64,000 nucleotides of DNA, from the NCBI GenBank assembly GCA_950106755.1, contig OX467092.1, positions 3,038,001 to 3,102,000 on the forward strand. The letters are read 5' to 3'. Position numbers and translations under genes: made by a program. The DNA comes from Climacium dendroides. Lineage: Eukaryota > Streptophyta > Bryopsida > Hypnales > Climaciaceae. This document shows positions 35,131 to 45,951 of the stretch, one piece after another (position 1 is the first letter of the stretch; each line of letters opens with the position of its first letter). Under the pieces are notes generated by a model that was not told the DNA's origin, did not search any database, and was given only the letters and a program-made list of their open reading frames with translations.

Positions 35131-36231
35131 ATGGCTCCAAAAGGATTTCCCAATCTGCTGAAGAAGAGTACAAAGGGAAAATCACAAGACATGGATTGGG
35201 ATGCCTACTTCAACCACTTTTGTGTGGCTGAAGAGGGATGGCAATACGAGCCCAAAGCAGTATGGACTTGCACAACGTGCCGAGAGTATGTGAAAATGTC
35301 ACACATTGCGAAACTCTAGCCAGCAGATAACATGGTTGTATTAGAGAGACAAGTGAGATGATGGGAAGGTCCCATGAACACTTGCAAGAGTGAACATTTC
35401 AAGCAGAGATACGAGGAGATTTGGGCATCTTGCGGTCTAGGTGCTTCCAAACCAAATATCATGAACTATTCCACCATGGCAATGATTTGGGCGGAGATTG
35501 TACTCCAGAAAGATGTGGATTGGTGTACGGTGCCTGCAAAGGACAAGAAGACCAAATTGAGCTGTGACAAAGCGGTGATAGACACCAATTGGATTGGCCC
35601 AAGCGATTGCATGCCGAAGTGGTCTAATCGGGGTCAATTTGGATTTCCTTCGGAACCATTGCCAGATGCAGAGGACAATGATGATGATGACGAAGAAGAC
35701 TTACCACCTCCACTTCCACAAAGGCACGTACGTCGAGAAGAGTGCGAAGACTTGGACTTCCAAAATCAATTGCGAGAGGCAACAAGAAATAGTATTTTGG
35801 ATCAAGGTCGCCCGCGTCAACAATGGTCACCACCTCGTCATGATCGTGATGTGTGTTGCCCGCAATATGGAGGAGGAAGTTTGCATTTTAGCCCTGGCCC
35901 CCACGATGACTTCCAAAACATACGAGGAAGCCATGCAAGCACAAGGTTCACGGACTACGGTGGATCTCAATATGGTGGGTCGCAATTCTATCCGGGGACG
36001 GGAGGGCCGGACTCATATAGGCCTCGTGGAAGCTCATACTACACCGGCTCAAGCGAACGAGGGACAAGAGGGTTCGAGGCAAATGCATCACCTCCTCCAC
36101 CTCCACCATTTGGGGGTCCATACTTCTCCGATTACGGACAAGGAGGAGGGTCTGGCGGATATGGACAATGTGGTGGCTTCGGTCCCACACCCGAAGGTCG
36201 AAATGACGATAGTAGTTCGGATTCAGAATAG
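35131..36231 (+). pseudogene. 366-codon protein: zinc-like N-module plus Gly/Tyr-rich tail
   Basis: The ATG in ATTACCATGGCTCC opens a single frame ending at TAG 36229-36231. It is interrupted by TAG at 35317-35319 and TGA at 35359-35361. The N-terminal 120 residues (VWTCTTCREYVKMSHIAKL, IWAEIVLQKDVDW) align with the N-terminus of the RING gene (LCRKYVKMYHIGKLWP, YAELILGRQVDW). At the first stop the relative has Trp, so TGG to TAG is likely. The middle is acidic (DDDDEED). The last 130 residues are rich in Gly, Tyr, Ser and Pro with repeated YGGSQ-type words, a prion-like or RNA-binding style of tail. It lacks any RING or transposase domain. Function is unknown. Confidence 0.6.
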
Positions 36232-36239
36232 AGTATAAT

Positions 36240-37090
36240 GTAGTTTAACTATTTAAGGGTAGAGTAGAAGATGTCTTTTGACTTATTCGGAGGTTATGGA
36301 TTTACTATTATTGTTTAAATGTATTTTGGTGACCACTTTTGTGACCATTAGTGGTCAATGATGTCACTATTTAAAACTTTGAACATGCACATCTATTGAA
36401 CATGTTTAGTTGTAGTATCAAAAATCTCTTCTTGGAAATGTTTGACAGTGTTTTTTCTTTTTTAGATTTAGTGCAAGGGTACCAAATGCAATGTTGACTT
36501 TCTGTATTCTTTACCTGCTCTTGGAAGTTGGAAATGAGATTGAAATGCAATTAGTTCTGGAGAATAAATTAGAATCCAAATTCATTTGGAAGAATTGTAT
36601 AATAGTATTGTGGATTTTGATTAGCCCTAATGTAATTGAGCTTATATACATTAAGCCTTCCAATTTTTTGTGTCACGAAGTTCATAGGTTTGACTTGCAA
36701 GAAATATTTGAACTCTTTTTTGCAATTTGAACACCCTCATAGGTAAACATTATAATTTTTAACTCCATAAGGGATATTGTTGTGCTTTCTTTTTTTCCAT
36801 AATGTCTAGCATGTCTAGTTTGAATTTGTACGGTTAAAAACTCGAAATTCCAAGAAAATGATAAATGTAATGAAAATATTGACATTTCTTTAGAAGTAAA
36901 AATTTCAAGAAATTGAAGGAAGTTGAGAAGAAGCCTTGGGTCTATTTTTTTAATTATTAGGCATTCAAATGCCCAAATGCCCAAATGCCCAATTCTTCCC
37001 AAACAAGAAGACCTACATGAAGCTTATTGAATGAAAAGGGGGAAAAATCACCCTAAAAATGAGACGGTAGAAATGAAGTGGACGATCTAA
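36240..37090. other. AT-rich spacer, no gene seen
   Basis: The spacer lies between the two plus-strand genes. It includes a short AAATGCCC tandem (about 36967-36993). Nothing else can be supported. Confidence 0.5.
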
Positions 37091-37104
37091 AAATCGCCCC
37101 CTCT

Positions 37105-37300
37105 GGACCGTCCAATCACGCAGACTGTCCGTCCGCCCGATCGGACGGCCTCTATTCGACCGTGTGGACCAGACGAGGCGTCCGCCAACCCTAGATTGTC
37201 CGATCGGACGGCCTCCGTCCGCTGTAGGATTGGAATGAGGCCGTCCGCCTCATATAAGACAAGCGGACGGACCGTCCGCTCTCACTTTTGCCTTCCCCCT
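37105..37300 (+). promoter_or_regulatory. CGTCCG-type array with TATA box (5 of 5)
   Basis: GTCCGTCCGCC and GATCGGACGGCCTC words surround CCTCATATAAGACAAGCGGA, with TATAA at 37253-37257. The leader to the ATG at 37443 would be about 155 bases. Two copies of a GATCGGACGGCCTC block occur about 60 bp apart. Confidence 0.6.
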
Positions 37301-37442
37301 TGCATGCAAGAGAGAGCGGAGAGCTGGTGGTTTGACCTCCAATGGCTTCTTTCTTTGGGTGGGTAAGAGTCTAATATTTGGGGTAACTCTTGCCAAATTT
37401 TTTATAAAACTTTGACGTTCATCATTCTACCGGGTTATCAAC

Positions 37443-38861
37443 ATGCCGAAGGCAAAGAAGTCTTCCAAGGAGCCGAAGGGAAAAGAAGAAGCCCCCTCTA
37501 TTCAGTGGACAAGGGAGAATCCCTCGGAGAGTTGCAAAGCATTCTTAATCAAATTGATTGTGAAGTTTTATGAGACAGAGACTACAGTGTCTCTTGACAC
37601 TAAATATGTGCGATATGAAGAGGACTGCATCGAGAAATTCTTTGTGGATATGAGGCAGAGGATGTTGGACGCCTTGCACGTACCGTAGTGGATTGATGAA
37701 ACGGAGAAGAAGAATTTCCCCAAATTTCTTGACAGCAAGGTACATGATGCATTATGGAATGCTTCAGTCATTTTGGATAAATATTGGAGGAGGAAACGCG
37801 AAAATGATGAAGCCTTCGAGCATGTCATTATGAAAGCGGATTTATTCACCAAAAGGTGCCAACCATTTAAGAGGAGGCAGAATAGAGTAGAGTCAATTGG
37901 TTGGTGGACGAGCAAGCTTGGAATGGACCAAGCACAAAATACACGTCGCCTTCTAATAGCCCTTCCGGAAACGGCCACGGTGATTCCCGTAAATAACAAA
38001 ATCATGCGGGGTGGCTATGCTACAATTCAGAGAGTGCGAATAGAAGGATGTGCGGAGATTCATCCATCATAGGAGTTTGCAGCAAAGATGTCTCTCCAAG
38101 AAGGTGAACGACCTGCTTTTGCAAAGATGGAACACAATACTGAGACTATGGCAGTAAGGATTTCGCATGTTGGAGTGATACGTTTTTTTGCAGTGCATTC
38201 CAAAAAGAATGAAGGATACTCATTCTGGTGGAACGGCGGTACATTGCGTGAAATGATGCGTCGGGATGACGACTATCCAGACAACATAGCCCTTCGAGTG
38301 CTGTATGAGCCGTGTAGAACAGAAAAAGAAATCATTGCTGCTAAAAATCTGAAGCGATTTAGAGCCAAATGCGTGGAGCTTGCATGGGCATTACTGCACA
38401 TCATGAATGCGGTGCACACCGCTGGACATCTCCACAACGACATTTCTCCGGACAACATCATGTTTCATTTTCCTGAAGATGAGTCCCGGGTTTACATTGG
38501 AGTTTGTGATTGGGGGATGACTATAGTGTTGAGCGAGTCCATGAAGTCGTTGTATACATTCACATCAACAGCTGAAAAGGACGAAGCTATAAAGAGGAGG
38601 TGGTGGGTGGATCCCAATATTACTTATGTACACGGAAGAGATGCGGATGTGCAAAACATCCCTTCTCTTTCCATGCAATCCAAGCAATATGCTGTTGCTA
38701 AATTAGCTGAACGGATCAGTAGGCAGTGCATGTCAGAGGCGTATCATAAGTTGCAGCGTGAATCAAGTAGCTCACATGTCAAGTACCTCCATCCACAATT
38801 TGCACAGGTGTTTGATACTTACTTGAAGCGCGTTCAGAACAAAGAGAGTACTTTGGCATAA
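37443..38861 (+). pseudogene. Kinase-like protein (HND / DWG variant), with two TAG codons
   Basis: One frame of 473 codons starts at ATG 37443 and ends at TAA 38861, broken only by TAG at 37686-37688 and 38070-38072. The first 170 residues are helical with no known domain. A protein-kinase-like fold follows: a glycine-loop-like IMRGGYATIQRVRI, an EFAAK that would be the VAIK lysine strand, HNDISPDNIM in place of HRDxKxxN, VCDWGM in place of DFG, and a WWVDPNITY in the position of the APE segment. The catalytic Asp and Asn and the metal-binding Asp are present, but HRD and DFG are altered. The second TAG lies just before EFAAK. Intact relatives may be active or pseudokinases. As it stands the gene is broken. 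Confidence 0.65.
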
Positions 38862-39454
38862 GTCATCGTCCGTTTTAGTACTTCATTCAACTGGCCTATT
38901 CCGGATGAACACTTCCGTGGTTCATATTGAAGTTCAAGAATAGTTCATATAAGTATATAGGCTGGTAGTATGCATAGATGCCAAGTAGTATGTATGCGAA
39001 TTACATAGTTGCATAGCATATGTGCACCATTTTGATTCTTTAAGACCAATGAATGCCAATGCAGTTGGACTTTTATGTGCCTTTGTAATTGACGAGGATA
39101 TTTTAATTGATAATGATTTTTAAAGTGTGTGAATTGTCCCTATCTTTTGTCATTGTTGGTTTGCAATTTTGCATAGAAAAGTCTAAAACCCTGCAATTAC
39201 GGTAATTGTGATTTTTTAAGTTGGTATTTGCAAGATTGGGAAGTTTTTGTTTTAAATTGTATGGTCTTCCAATTCTTCAATTTGCCATGTATGGTTGAAG
39301 ATATTCAATTGGACAATGTATTATGTGTAATTGTAAATTGTCTTCTAGATTCTAGAAGCATGGTTTTTTGTTTGGTATCAATGGTGTCTTGTTAATTTTT
39401 TGAATGCAACAGGTTTGTTGGCTTCATTAAGATGTTAAAAAAATACAGTAATTA

Positions 39455-40160
39455 CCCTATTTACGGCATAATGTTTTCTATGGGAATGAATTTACTACTT
39501 TGCAATCGAAATCACTTGATGAATATATATATACGAATGGTGTGCTTTAGTTATCAATGTTATTGGAACTCAGGTAGGTATTTAGTTATCAATGTTATTG
39601 GAACTTAGGTAGGTATTTCTGTACCCTAACAACTTACCAATGTACTGCACAAAAATAATTAATGCTGCTATAAGTTGAAATACTAGAGGAGATTGAATGC
39701 GTAGCCACAACGACTAAAATAACCAGTATGACTTAAAAAATTAATGAGCCTGGTGACTTGCATTGTACAATCTCTAGCAAAGGGCGCATATAGATTACAG
39801 AATTTCCCGGTCCTCTGATGAAATAACGTACTGAAAAATCAGATCCGCCGGCAAACCAAGCGCATTATGTTTTCAATGTCTTCAATTGCTCATATTGATC
39901 CTAACCCAGTGATTACTATGCACTTACACCAGGGGTCCTTTGAATTGTAGCAGCATGAATTGTAATTTCACACCAAAATCAAATCCTTTGTCAAAGTTTG
40001 GTTTGCAGATCAGGCCATTACTCATATCTTCAAAATAAGTCTCCTGATCCAGTCATTGTTTGTGTGATCAATATATACACGACTGCATGCATGATCGATC
40101 CAGCTATATATCGTATTAGGAAAATTTCAGCTGCAGGCCTGATGAAGCCATTGTCCTGCT
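39455..40160. repeat. Segmental duplication, copy A
   Basis: The segment shares long words with 51875-52245, including TACGGCATAATGTTTTC, GTGCTTTAGTTATCAATGTT, ATGCACTTACACCAGG and GGCTGCAGGCCTGATGAAGC-like ends. This copy carries extra sequence in the middle. No coding frame is evident. Confidence 0.6.
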
Positions 40161-40169
40161 AGACTTGAA

Positions 40170-41450
40170 ACGGGATCCCGTTTGTCTCGATGAACGGCGA
40201 CCCTGTCGAGTCAAGTTCCGCCTCAATTGGACGAGACTATTTCTGCACGGGAGTAGAATAGTTCGGATCCTTCTTCATCTGCACCATGGTAGCCGCAGTT
40301 GACCCTAACACCCATCTACTGCGGAAGCCTTCGGTCATTAAGAAGTCCGCGACTTCTAGCTCGACGTCTTCTCTCGGCGGTCTACTGCGTCGTCTGTTTA
40401 CACATATTGACAAAAAAACTCTCAGAGCAGGCAGTACTTCGGCTGAAAACGAAACCCCACACTCTTAGCTCCAGTTAATCACTAGAGAAATCCAAAAATT
40501 CCCATACACCCTAGACTGGAATTGTGCAATTGTGGAATTGCCCAACTTGAGTTTCGAATAGAGCCTGATATTCTATACTAGCTCAAGCTGATAAGTTCCA
40601 AAGTGGCACCCGAATGGATGGACTCTTTAGATTTCTCAGGTCAATTCGACACACTAGTTCCAGGATTGGCAGCTATTTATCAGACAATTGATATCATTAT
40701 CATTCATACAAGGAACAATGTACGTGTAGGAGCAGGACAATTTTTCTAGTCTTTCAAGAGTAAAGTGGCACATACTCCATAAACTGTCGTTGGCGTACTC
40801 AGTATGGGAAATTACTGTGATTGAAGGAAGCAGGTCCATTTAAAGCTACTAGGCTCTAAAAGCGTCCTCAACAACAGAAAGGTACATTTTGATTTCTTCA
40901 ATGTACCTAATTGCGAAGCAGCTCTCATAGGAAGACCGGTAGGGTGTCACCCCGGGGTATTATATCGCAACATGCAACTTTAAGAAAGTTTGGGGGGGTA
41001 AAGTTTCGTGTTGGAATATAATACTTGGGGGGGGACACCCTGCCGTTCTCCCTGTGTCTTACAAGGGCGTTTTATGGACCTCCTAGAAGAAACAATTGTA
41101 TGCGGTAAGGTGGGTTGGAGAAAGTGGATTACATATTCACACGATATACGACTCTGCTCGCCTATCAAAATTGATACTCTGAAGAAATCTCTGAAGGTAA
41201 AAGATTTCAAGATTTTCTAAAATCTACCAAAAATGGAGGATTGATTTTTCCAAAAAATCTACGAAATTCATGGAAATTATTCGAGAGCCTGAATTCTACA
41301 GGCTGGATGCATACCAGAGTCTGTAATCTACTTTTTCGGTTTTTCACAACTAAAATCTACATGGTTGGAGGGGTTGAAAGTCGAAACGACATCCAAATCG
41401 TTTAGAATGTCTTTTTAACTAGGCGTGTAAGCCGTGCAAGTAAGAGCCGA
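40170..41450. other. No firm gene; one small Ser/Lys-rich ORF
   Basis: A 60-codon ORF starting ATGGTAGCCGCAGTTGA at 40286 (MVAAVDPNTHLLRKPSVIKK...) has reasonable codon use but no recognised domain and no visible continuation. The rest holds a small C/G-rich MITE and featureless sequence. Confidence 0.3.
40941..41041. mobile_element. 101-bp MITE with AGGGTGTC termini
   Basis: The left end AGGGTGTCACCCCGGGGTAT matches the inverse of the right end ATACTTGGGGGGGGACACCCT over most positions. The interior is AT-rich. I saw no clear target duplication. Confidence 0.6.
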
Positions 41451-41457
41451 TAATTAT

Positions 41458-42325
41458 GCACTTGCAGGTTCTCTGATGGTTCTGAAGGTCCCCGACTGAA
41501 CCTCCAGAGCTCTAAAATCGAGGACTGCTATAGAAGATCCGCCTACACAGAAGAGTCTCCACGGACACGGACCACCGTGGTCATCCCATGCCTCCATGAT
41601 TTTCTTGAAGCAAGTACGCATGAATCAGTGAGTTCTTATGACGAATGGAATCGACGATATACATGTTGTGAACCTCATTCACTGTGTTCCCGAAATCGTT
41701 ACCTTCTTCCACTCCATTCCGGTAGCACAGCTCGGGATGGTACTGCAGCTGACTCCCGGGGGTCCACTGGTTCCATGGAATCGAGTGCCGCAGCAGAAAC
41801 ATTGGCAGCAGCATTTGTGGTGTCTTGTAACTCAGTTACCGTGTCCTCAGATCTGGATACAATTCGTCCAACAAATTCTACACTTCAGCTTCATGAGTTT
41901 GAATACCAACAGCATTCGTCAATTTCATTAACTTGTGACACACATCCACAATTTCACAGAAACACTAAAAACCAGGATAGATATAGATATACAATTCATG
42001 CGGAGTGTCTTGTAAAAAGGGACAACTTAATGGAATACCGCCCATATATATTTAGAGATTGACTTGAACTATCACTAGGTAATCAATCAGGGTTCTGCAG
42101 TACTCTCTACTGTAATTCTTGCCTACCTCTCCACAATGACCGCATCGTTCGTTGTTACTGGATCCATCTTCAAACTTATTGATTGACAACTGCGCTCTTC
42201 CCCCTCGTCACAGATCTGCTCTCGTTGTGCTCACTTGAAATCAACTCTATTCCACGGATTACTGGATTACTGTCAGCAGGTACAAAAACACAACAACCCC
42301 GAGTGTAGAAGCAGCAGTTAGCACC
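41458..42325. repeat. Diverged duplicated segment, copy 2
   Basis: This is the partner of 105-1335 and is immediately followed by the tandem array. Relative to copy 1, the length changes in the conserved core (about 41665-41935) are 3 and 6 bases. Plus-strand (GSTGSMESS) and minus-strand (IPWNQWTPGSQLQYHPELCY) readings are both conserved, so the coding strand is undetermined. Confidence 0.6.
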
Positions 42326-43736
42326 ACATGACCGATGAAGGCGTCCCAACGATGGACTCATCGGCGGGGGCTCCGTCTACAAAACAAGAATTCGATTTGG
42401 ATTTGTGGACAATCTCCACGTTTGCAATAACAACCAATTCTGAACAATTCCTGATAATGAGCCACCAGCGGTAAACCTGTCACTTTGATTCTATAATCCT
42501 CCGAGGTCAGAAGCTCACCCGGATCGCAAATGAAGGCCCGCTTGGAATACTGGACAACACAAGAGTTGCAAACAGCGCGGTTCGTTCTCACTGTCCAAGC
42601 CCACCGAGAGTTTCACGCTGAGAACTGTTTGCACGCACAAACAAAGAAACAGCACTTAACACCACATGATCGATGAAGTCGTCCCAGCGATGGACTCATC
42701 GGCGGGGGCTCCGTCTTCAAAACAAGAATTCGATATGGATTCGTGCAAAAATCCTCATGTGAAAAGCAATGTTCCACCTTGGACAATCTCCACGTTTCCA
42801 ATAACAACCAATTCTGAACAATTCCTGATAATGAGCCACCAGCGGTAAACCTGTCACTTTGATTCTATAATCCTCCGAGGTCAGAAGCTCACCCAGATCG
42901 CAAATGAAGGCCCGCTTGGAATACTGGACAACACAAGAGTTGCAAACAGCGCGGTTCGTTCTCACTGTCCAGGCCCACCGAGAGTTTCACGCTGAGAACT
43001 GTTTGCACGCACAAACAAAGAAACAGCACTTAACACCACATGATCGATGAAGTCGTCCCAGCGATGGACTCATCAGCGGGGGCTCCGTCTTCAAAACAAG
43101 AATTCGATATGGATTCGTGCAAAAATCCTCATGTGAAAAGCAATGTTCCACCTTGGACAATCTCCACGTTTCCAATAACAACCAATTCTGAACAATTCCT
43201 GATAATGAGCCACCAGCGGTAAACCTGTCACTTTGATTCTATAATCCTCCGAGGTCAGAAGCTCACCCAGATCGCAAATGGCAAATGAAGGCCCGCTCCC
43301 CAGATCGCAAATCGCAAACGAAGGCCCGCCTGGAATACTGGACAACACAAGAGTTGCAAACAGCGCGGTTCGTTCTCACTGTCCAAGCCCACCGAGAGTT
43401 TCACGCTGAGAACTGTTTGCACGCACAAACAAAGAAACAGCACTTAACACCACATGACCGATGAAGTCGTCCCAACGATGGACTCATCAGCGGGGGCTCC
43501 GTCTACAAAACAAGAATTTGATTTGGATTTGTGGACAATCTCCACGTTTGCAATAACAACCAATTCTGAACAATTCCTGATAATGAGCCACCAGCGGTAA
43601 ACCTGTCACTTTGATTCTATAATCCTCCGAGGTCAGAAGCTCACCCGGATCGCAAATGAAGACCCTCGTGGAATACTGGACAAAACAAGAGTTGCAAACA
43701 GCGCGGTTCGTTCTCACTGTCCAAGCCACCTACTGA
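42323..43736. repeat. Four-unit tandem array of 290-414 bp units
   Basis: Units begin with ACCACATGA at 42323, 42661, 43035 and 43449. Unit 1 and unit 4 lack a 36-bp block that units 2 and 3 carry. Unit 3 has an extra 40-bp internal duplication around CCAGATCGCAAAT. On the plus strand each unit opens with ATG and keeps about 48-60 codons open (ending TNSEQFLIMSHQR) up to CACCAGCG followed by GTAAAC, a possible splice donor. The minus strand is also open (LLTSEDYRIKVTGLPLVAHY). It could be a multiplied first exon or a minisatellite. Confidence 0.75.
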
Positions 43737-43845
43737 CTGATACCACCGGGGGTTTCACGTTGAGAGAGCTGGGCGAGACTGAGAGGTGGATGACGACGCT
43801 AGCTTGGTCGCGCTGATATTTGTATGACGAGCCTTTGCTCAGATG

Positions 43846-44162
43846 GGCAATTTCGTTAAAATGGCAAAAAAGATTCTGCGTTGTCAGTTTTTACAGTTGA
43901 AAGTGGCCGGTGTGGATTGTACAAACGTCGTAGATGTTTGAAATCTATACCTTTCTTAGATGTTTTCAATCTTCACCTGTGCTAGATGTCACTTTTACAA
44001 TTTTGATTGTGCAATCTGAAATCTATAGTAGTCATGGATTCTTTGAATCTATAAAAGTCCAAGATTCCTGAAAGCTATACTTAGTCTAGATTTTACTTTT
44101 AGAATTCAGAGCAGGCAGTCTGAAAATGGCACATGGAATGTGGCCATTTTAATGAAATTCCC
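43846..44162. mobile_element. Small TIR element, same family as 10311-10624
   Basis: The left end GGCAATTTCGTTAAAATGGC matches the inverse of the right end GGCCATTTTAATGAAATTCC. The interior carries the same kind of TAGATTTnTGAAATCTATA words as the copy inside the CACTA element. Confidence 0.65.
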
Positions 44163-45103
44163 ATTCAGGTGGTTTTGTCCCTGTGTTTTACCTCCGGGAA
44201 AAAAGCAGCAACCTTTTATGTGCTACACAATTTATTTATTTTGAAATTTTGAGTTCATATTTGCAATCAGATGCCCCAAATTAGCTAGGGTGTGTGGAGA
44301 AACAGAATTAACCTGGCAGCAAAGAGGGGGCTTTTTTTCCCTTGCCTGACCTCTTACAACTATAAGCAGGACCCGCTAGCTTCCATAGCCTTCGATCTGA
44401 GTTGACCTCAAGAGAAATGCAAGAACCTCGGAATTGGAGCCGTGTGCCGCTCTTGACTCGGTCACTTACTGACGTGATTTCATGAATAGATTCTCTCGGA
44501 GAGAGAGAGCTGGAGGAGCTAAGCTGAAGCTGGAAGAGTATCGATCGATCTAGTACTACTAACATCATGGGGGACATACAGTACATAAGTAACACACATA
44601 TTGAGACGAGATCTGTCTGCAAGAATTTTTTCGATGAACTTGTGCACTGTGGTGGATTGTGCACGAAAGGCTTTCTAGCTTCAGTCAGATTGAATGGGCA
44701 TTACTTGTTTGAGCCAACTCACACCTGGATGAAATTGATATCCGACTAATGGCAGCTCCAAGTGGTTGTTTCCATGACTCAAATCAATGTTTCCGTCTAC
44801 CAAACCTGGTGAACGAATGGGTGTGTGTAAAGTGTCGATGAACCAAAGGGGGGGCCCGGAAACACTGGGAATTCTCAGAGCCTCGAAAGGTCCACTTTGT
44901 CCATGTCGTCCACTCTGGCAGCCCTGGTTTCCAGCTTTCAGCCCCACGCTGCAACCGGTAAGTTACATCTACTGCATAGAACAGAGAACCCTACAGAGAA
45001 CTCTACGAGTATGCTGATTACCCTGGTTTATATTTTATTTTAATTAATTTGGCACTTAAAAATAGACCATCATGTGCATTTGTCGCCACTGTGGCAGCAT
45101 GAC

Positions 45104-45171
45104 ATTGATTACCAATGAGGTAGAAGGCCCTTTTTCCATTGATTACCAATGAGGTAGAAGGCCCTTTAATT
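45104..45171. repeat. 34-bp direct tandem duplication
   Basis: The unit beginning ATTGATTACCAATGAGGTAG is present twice in a row, starting at 45104 and 45138. It is a recent local duplication with no evident function. Confidence 0.8.
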
Positions 45172-45474
45172 TCCATTCTTGAAAAGGGAACCCCTACAAT
45201 AATCAAAATGGCTCCTCAATGAACCCCAATCCTTCAATCCATACCTTAAGTTTGGTTGTTTGTTTTTGTTTCGTTGTTTTGTTTGTTACATTGAGATCTC
45301 TTGAACCGTGCGTCCCCAAGTCGCATGCTTGGTATCATCGGAAAGCCCTTGGTGAGGAGGGATGCATGGGCTTTGTTTTCTAACATTTGAATGTATGATG
45401 TAAAAGTTATTGAATTTCAAAAAAATTATTGAATTAAAAAATTCAGAAAATTACTTTTATTTTTATTTTGGTTT

Positions 45475-45772
45475 TGGCAACGGCACAAGACACACTAGTT
45501 ATACTGAAAATCTCTACCAGGCATCGAAAGAGGCACAATATGACAATACCTTGTGGCCAGAAGTGCAATGGAGCAAACCTCGTCTAAGTTGGGTCAACAT
45601 CCTTTCGAATCATGGACCACGTGAGCCCCGATTCGTCCACAATGCCCCCTACCCTTGGGGGATACACACAAGAAATGAACTATGGAGCTTGGTTATGAAA
45701 AGATTTGACTTTGCTTGTCTATTTCGCATTCAGTCACGAGGTGAAGTTATACAGGGGTTGTTGATGCTCTAG
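45475..45772 (+). CDS. Possible exon of unknown protein, just upstream of the tilS-like region
   Basis: The frame reads EAQYDNTLWPEVQWSKPRLS and later FVHNAPYPWGIHTRNELWSL, with good composition and a pyrimidine-rich lead-in compatible with an acceptor. I do not recognise it. It ends at a TAG at 45770-45772. It could be the last part of an upstream gene or a piece fused to the tilS remnant. Confidence 0.3.
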
Positions 45773-45951
45773 ATGTGGAACGAGCTGCTGGATAGGATTC
45801 GGCTACCGGCAGACAAAAATGTGTATCCTGGTGCAATGAATGTCTCAGTTGACTCTGGACCAGCACAGTCAACTACGTCGTTACCTAAGTGTAGGCTGTT
45901 TGCAAGCGCGAGAGGGGAAGAAGAAACGCGTCCACAGATTGGTCGACTTTG

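Noticed and set aside
28779..38072. TAG recoding or readthrough, because many frames are broken by TAG
   Set aside because: TAA and TGA also interrupt comparable frames, and the hAT and retroelement-like units are clearly damaged in other ways, so mutation is simpler.
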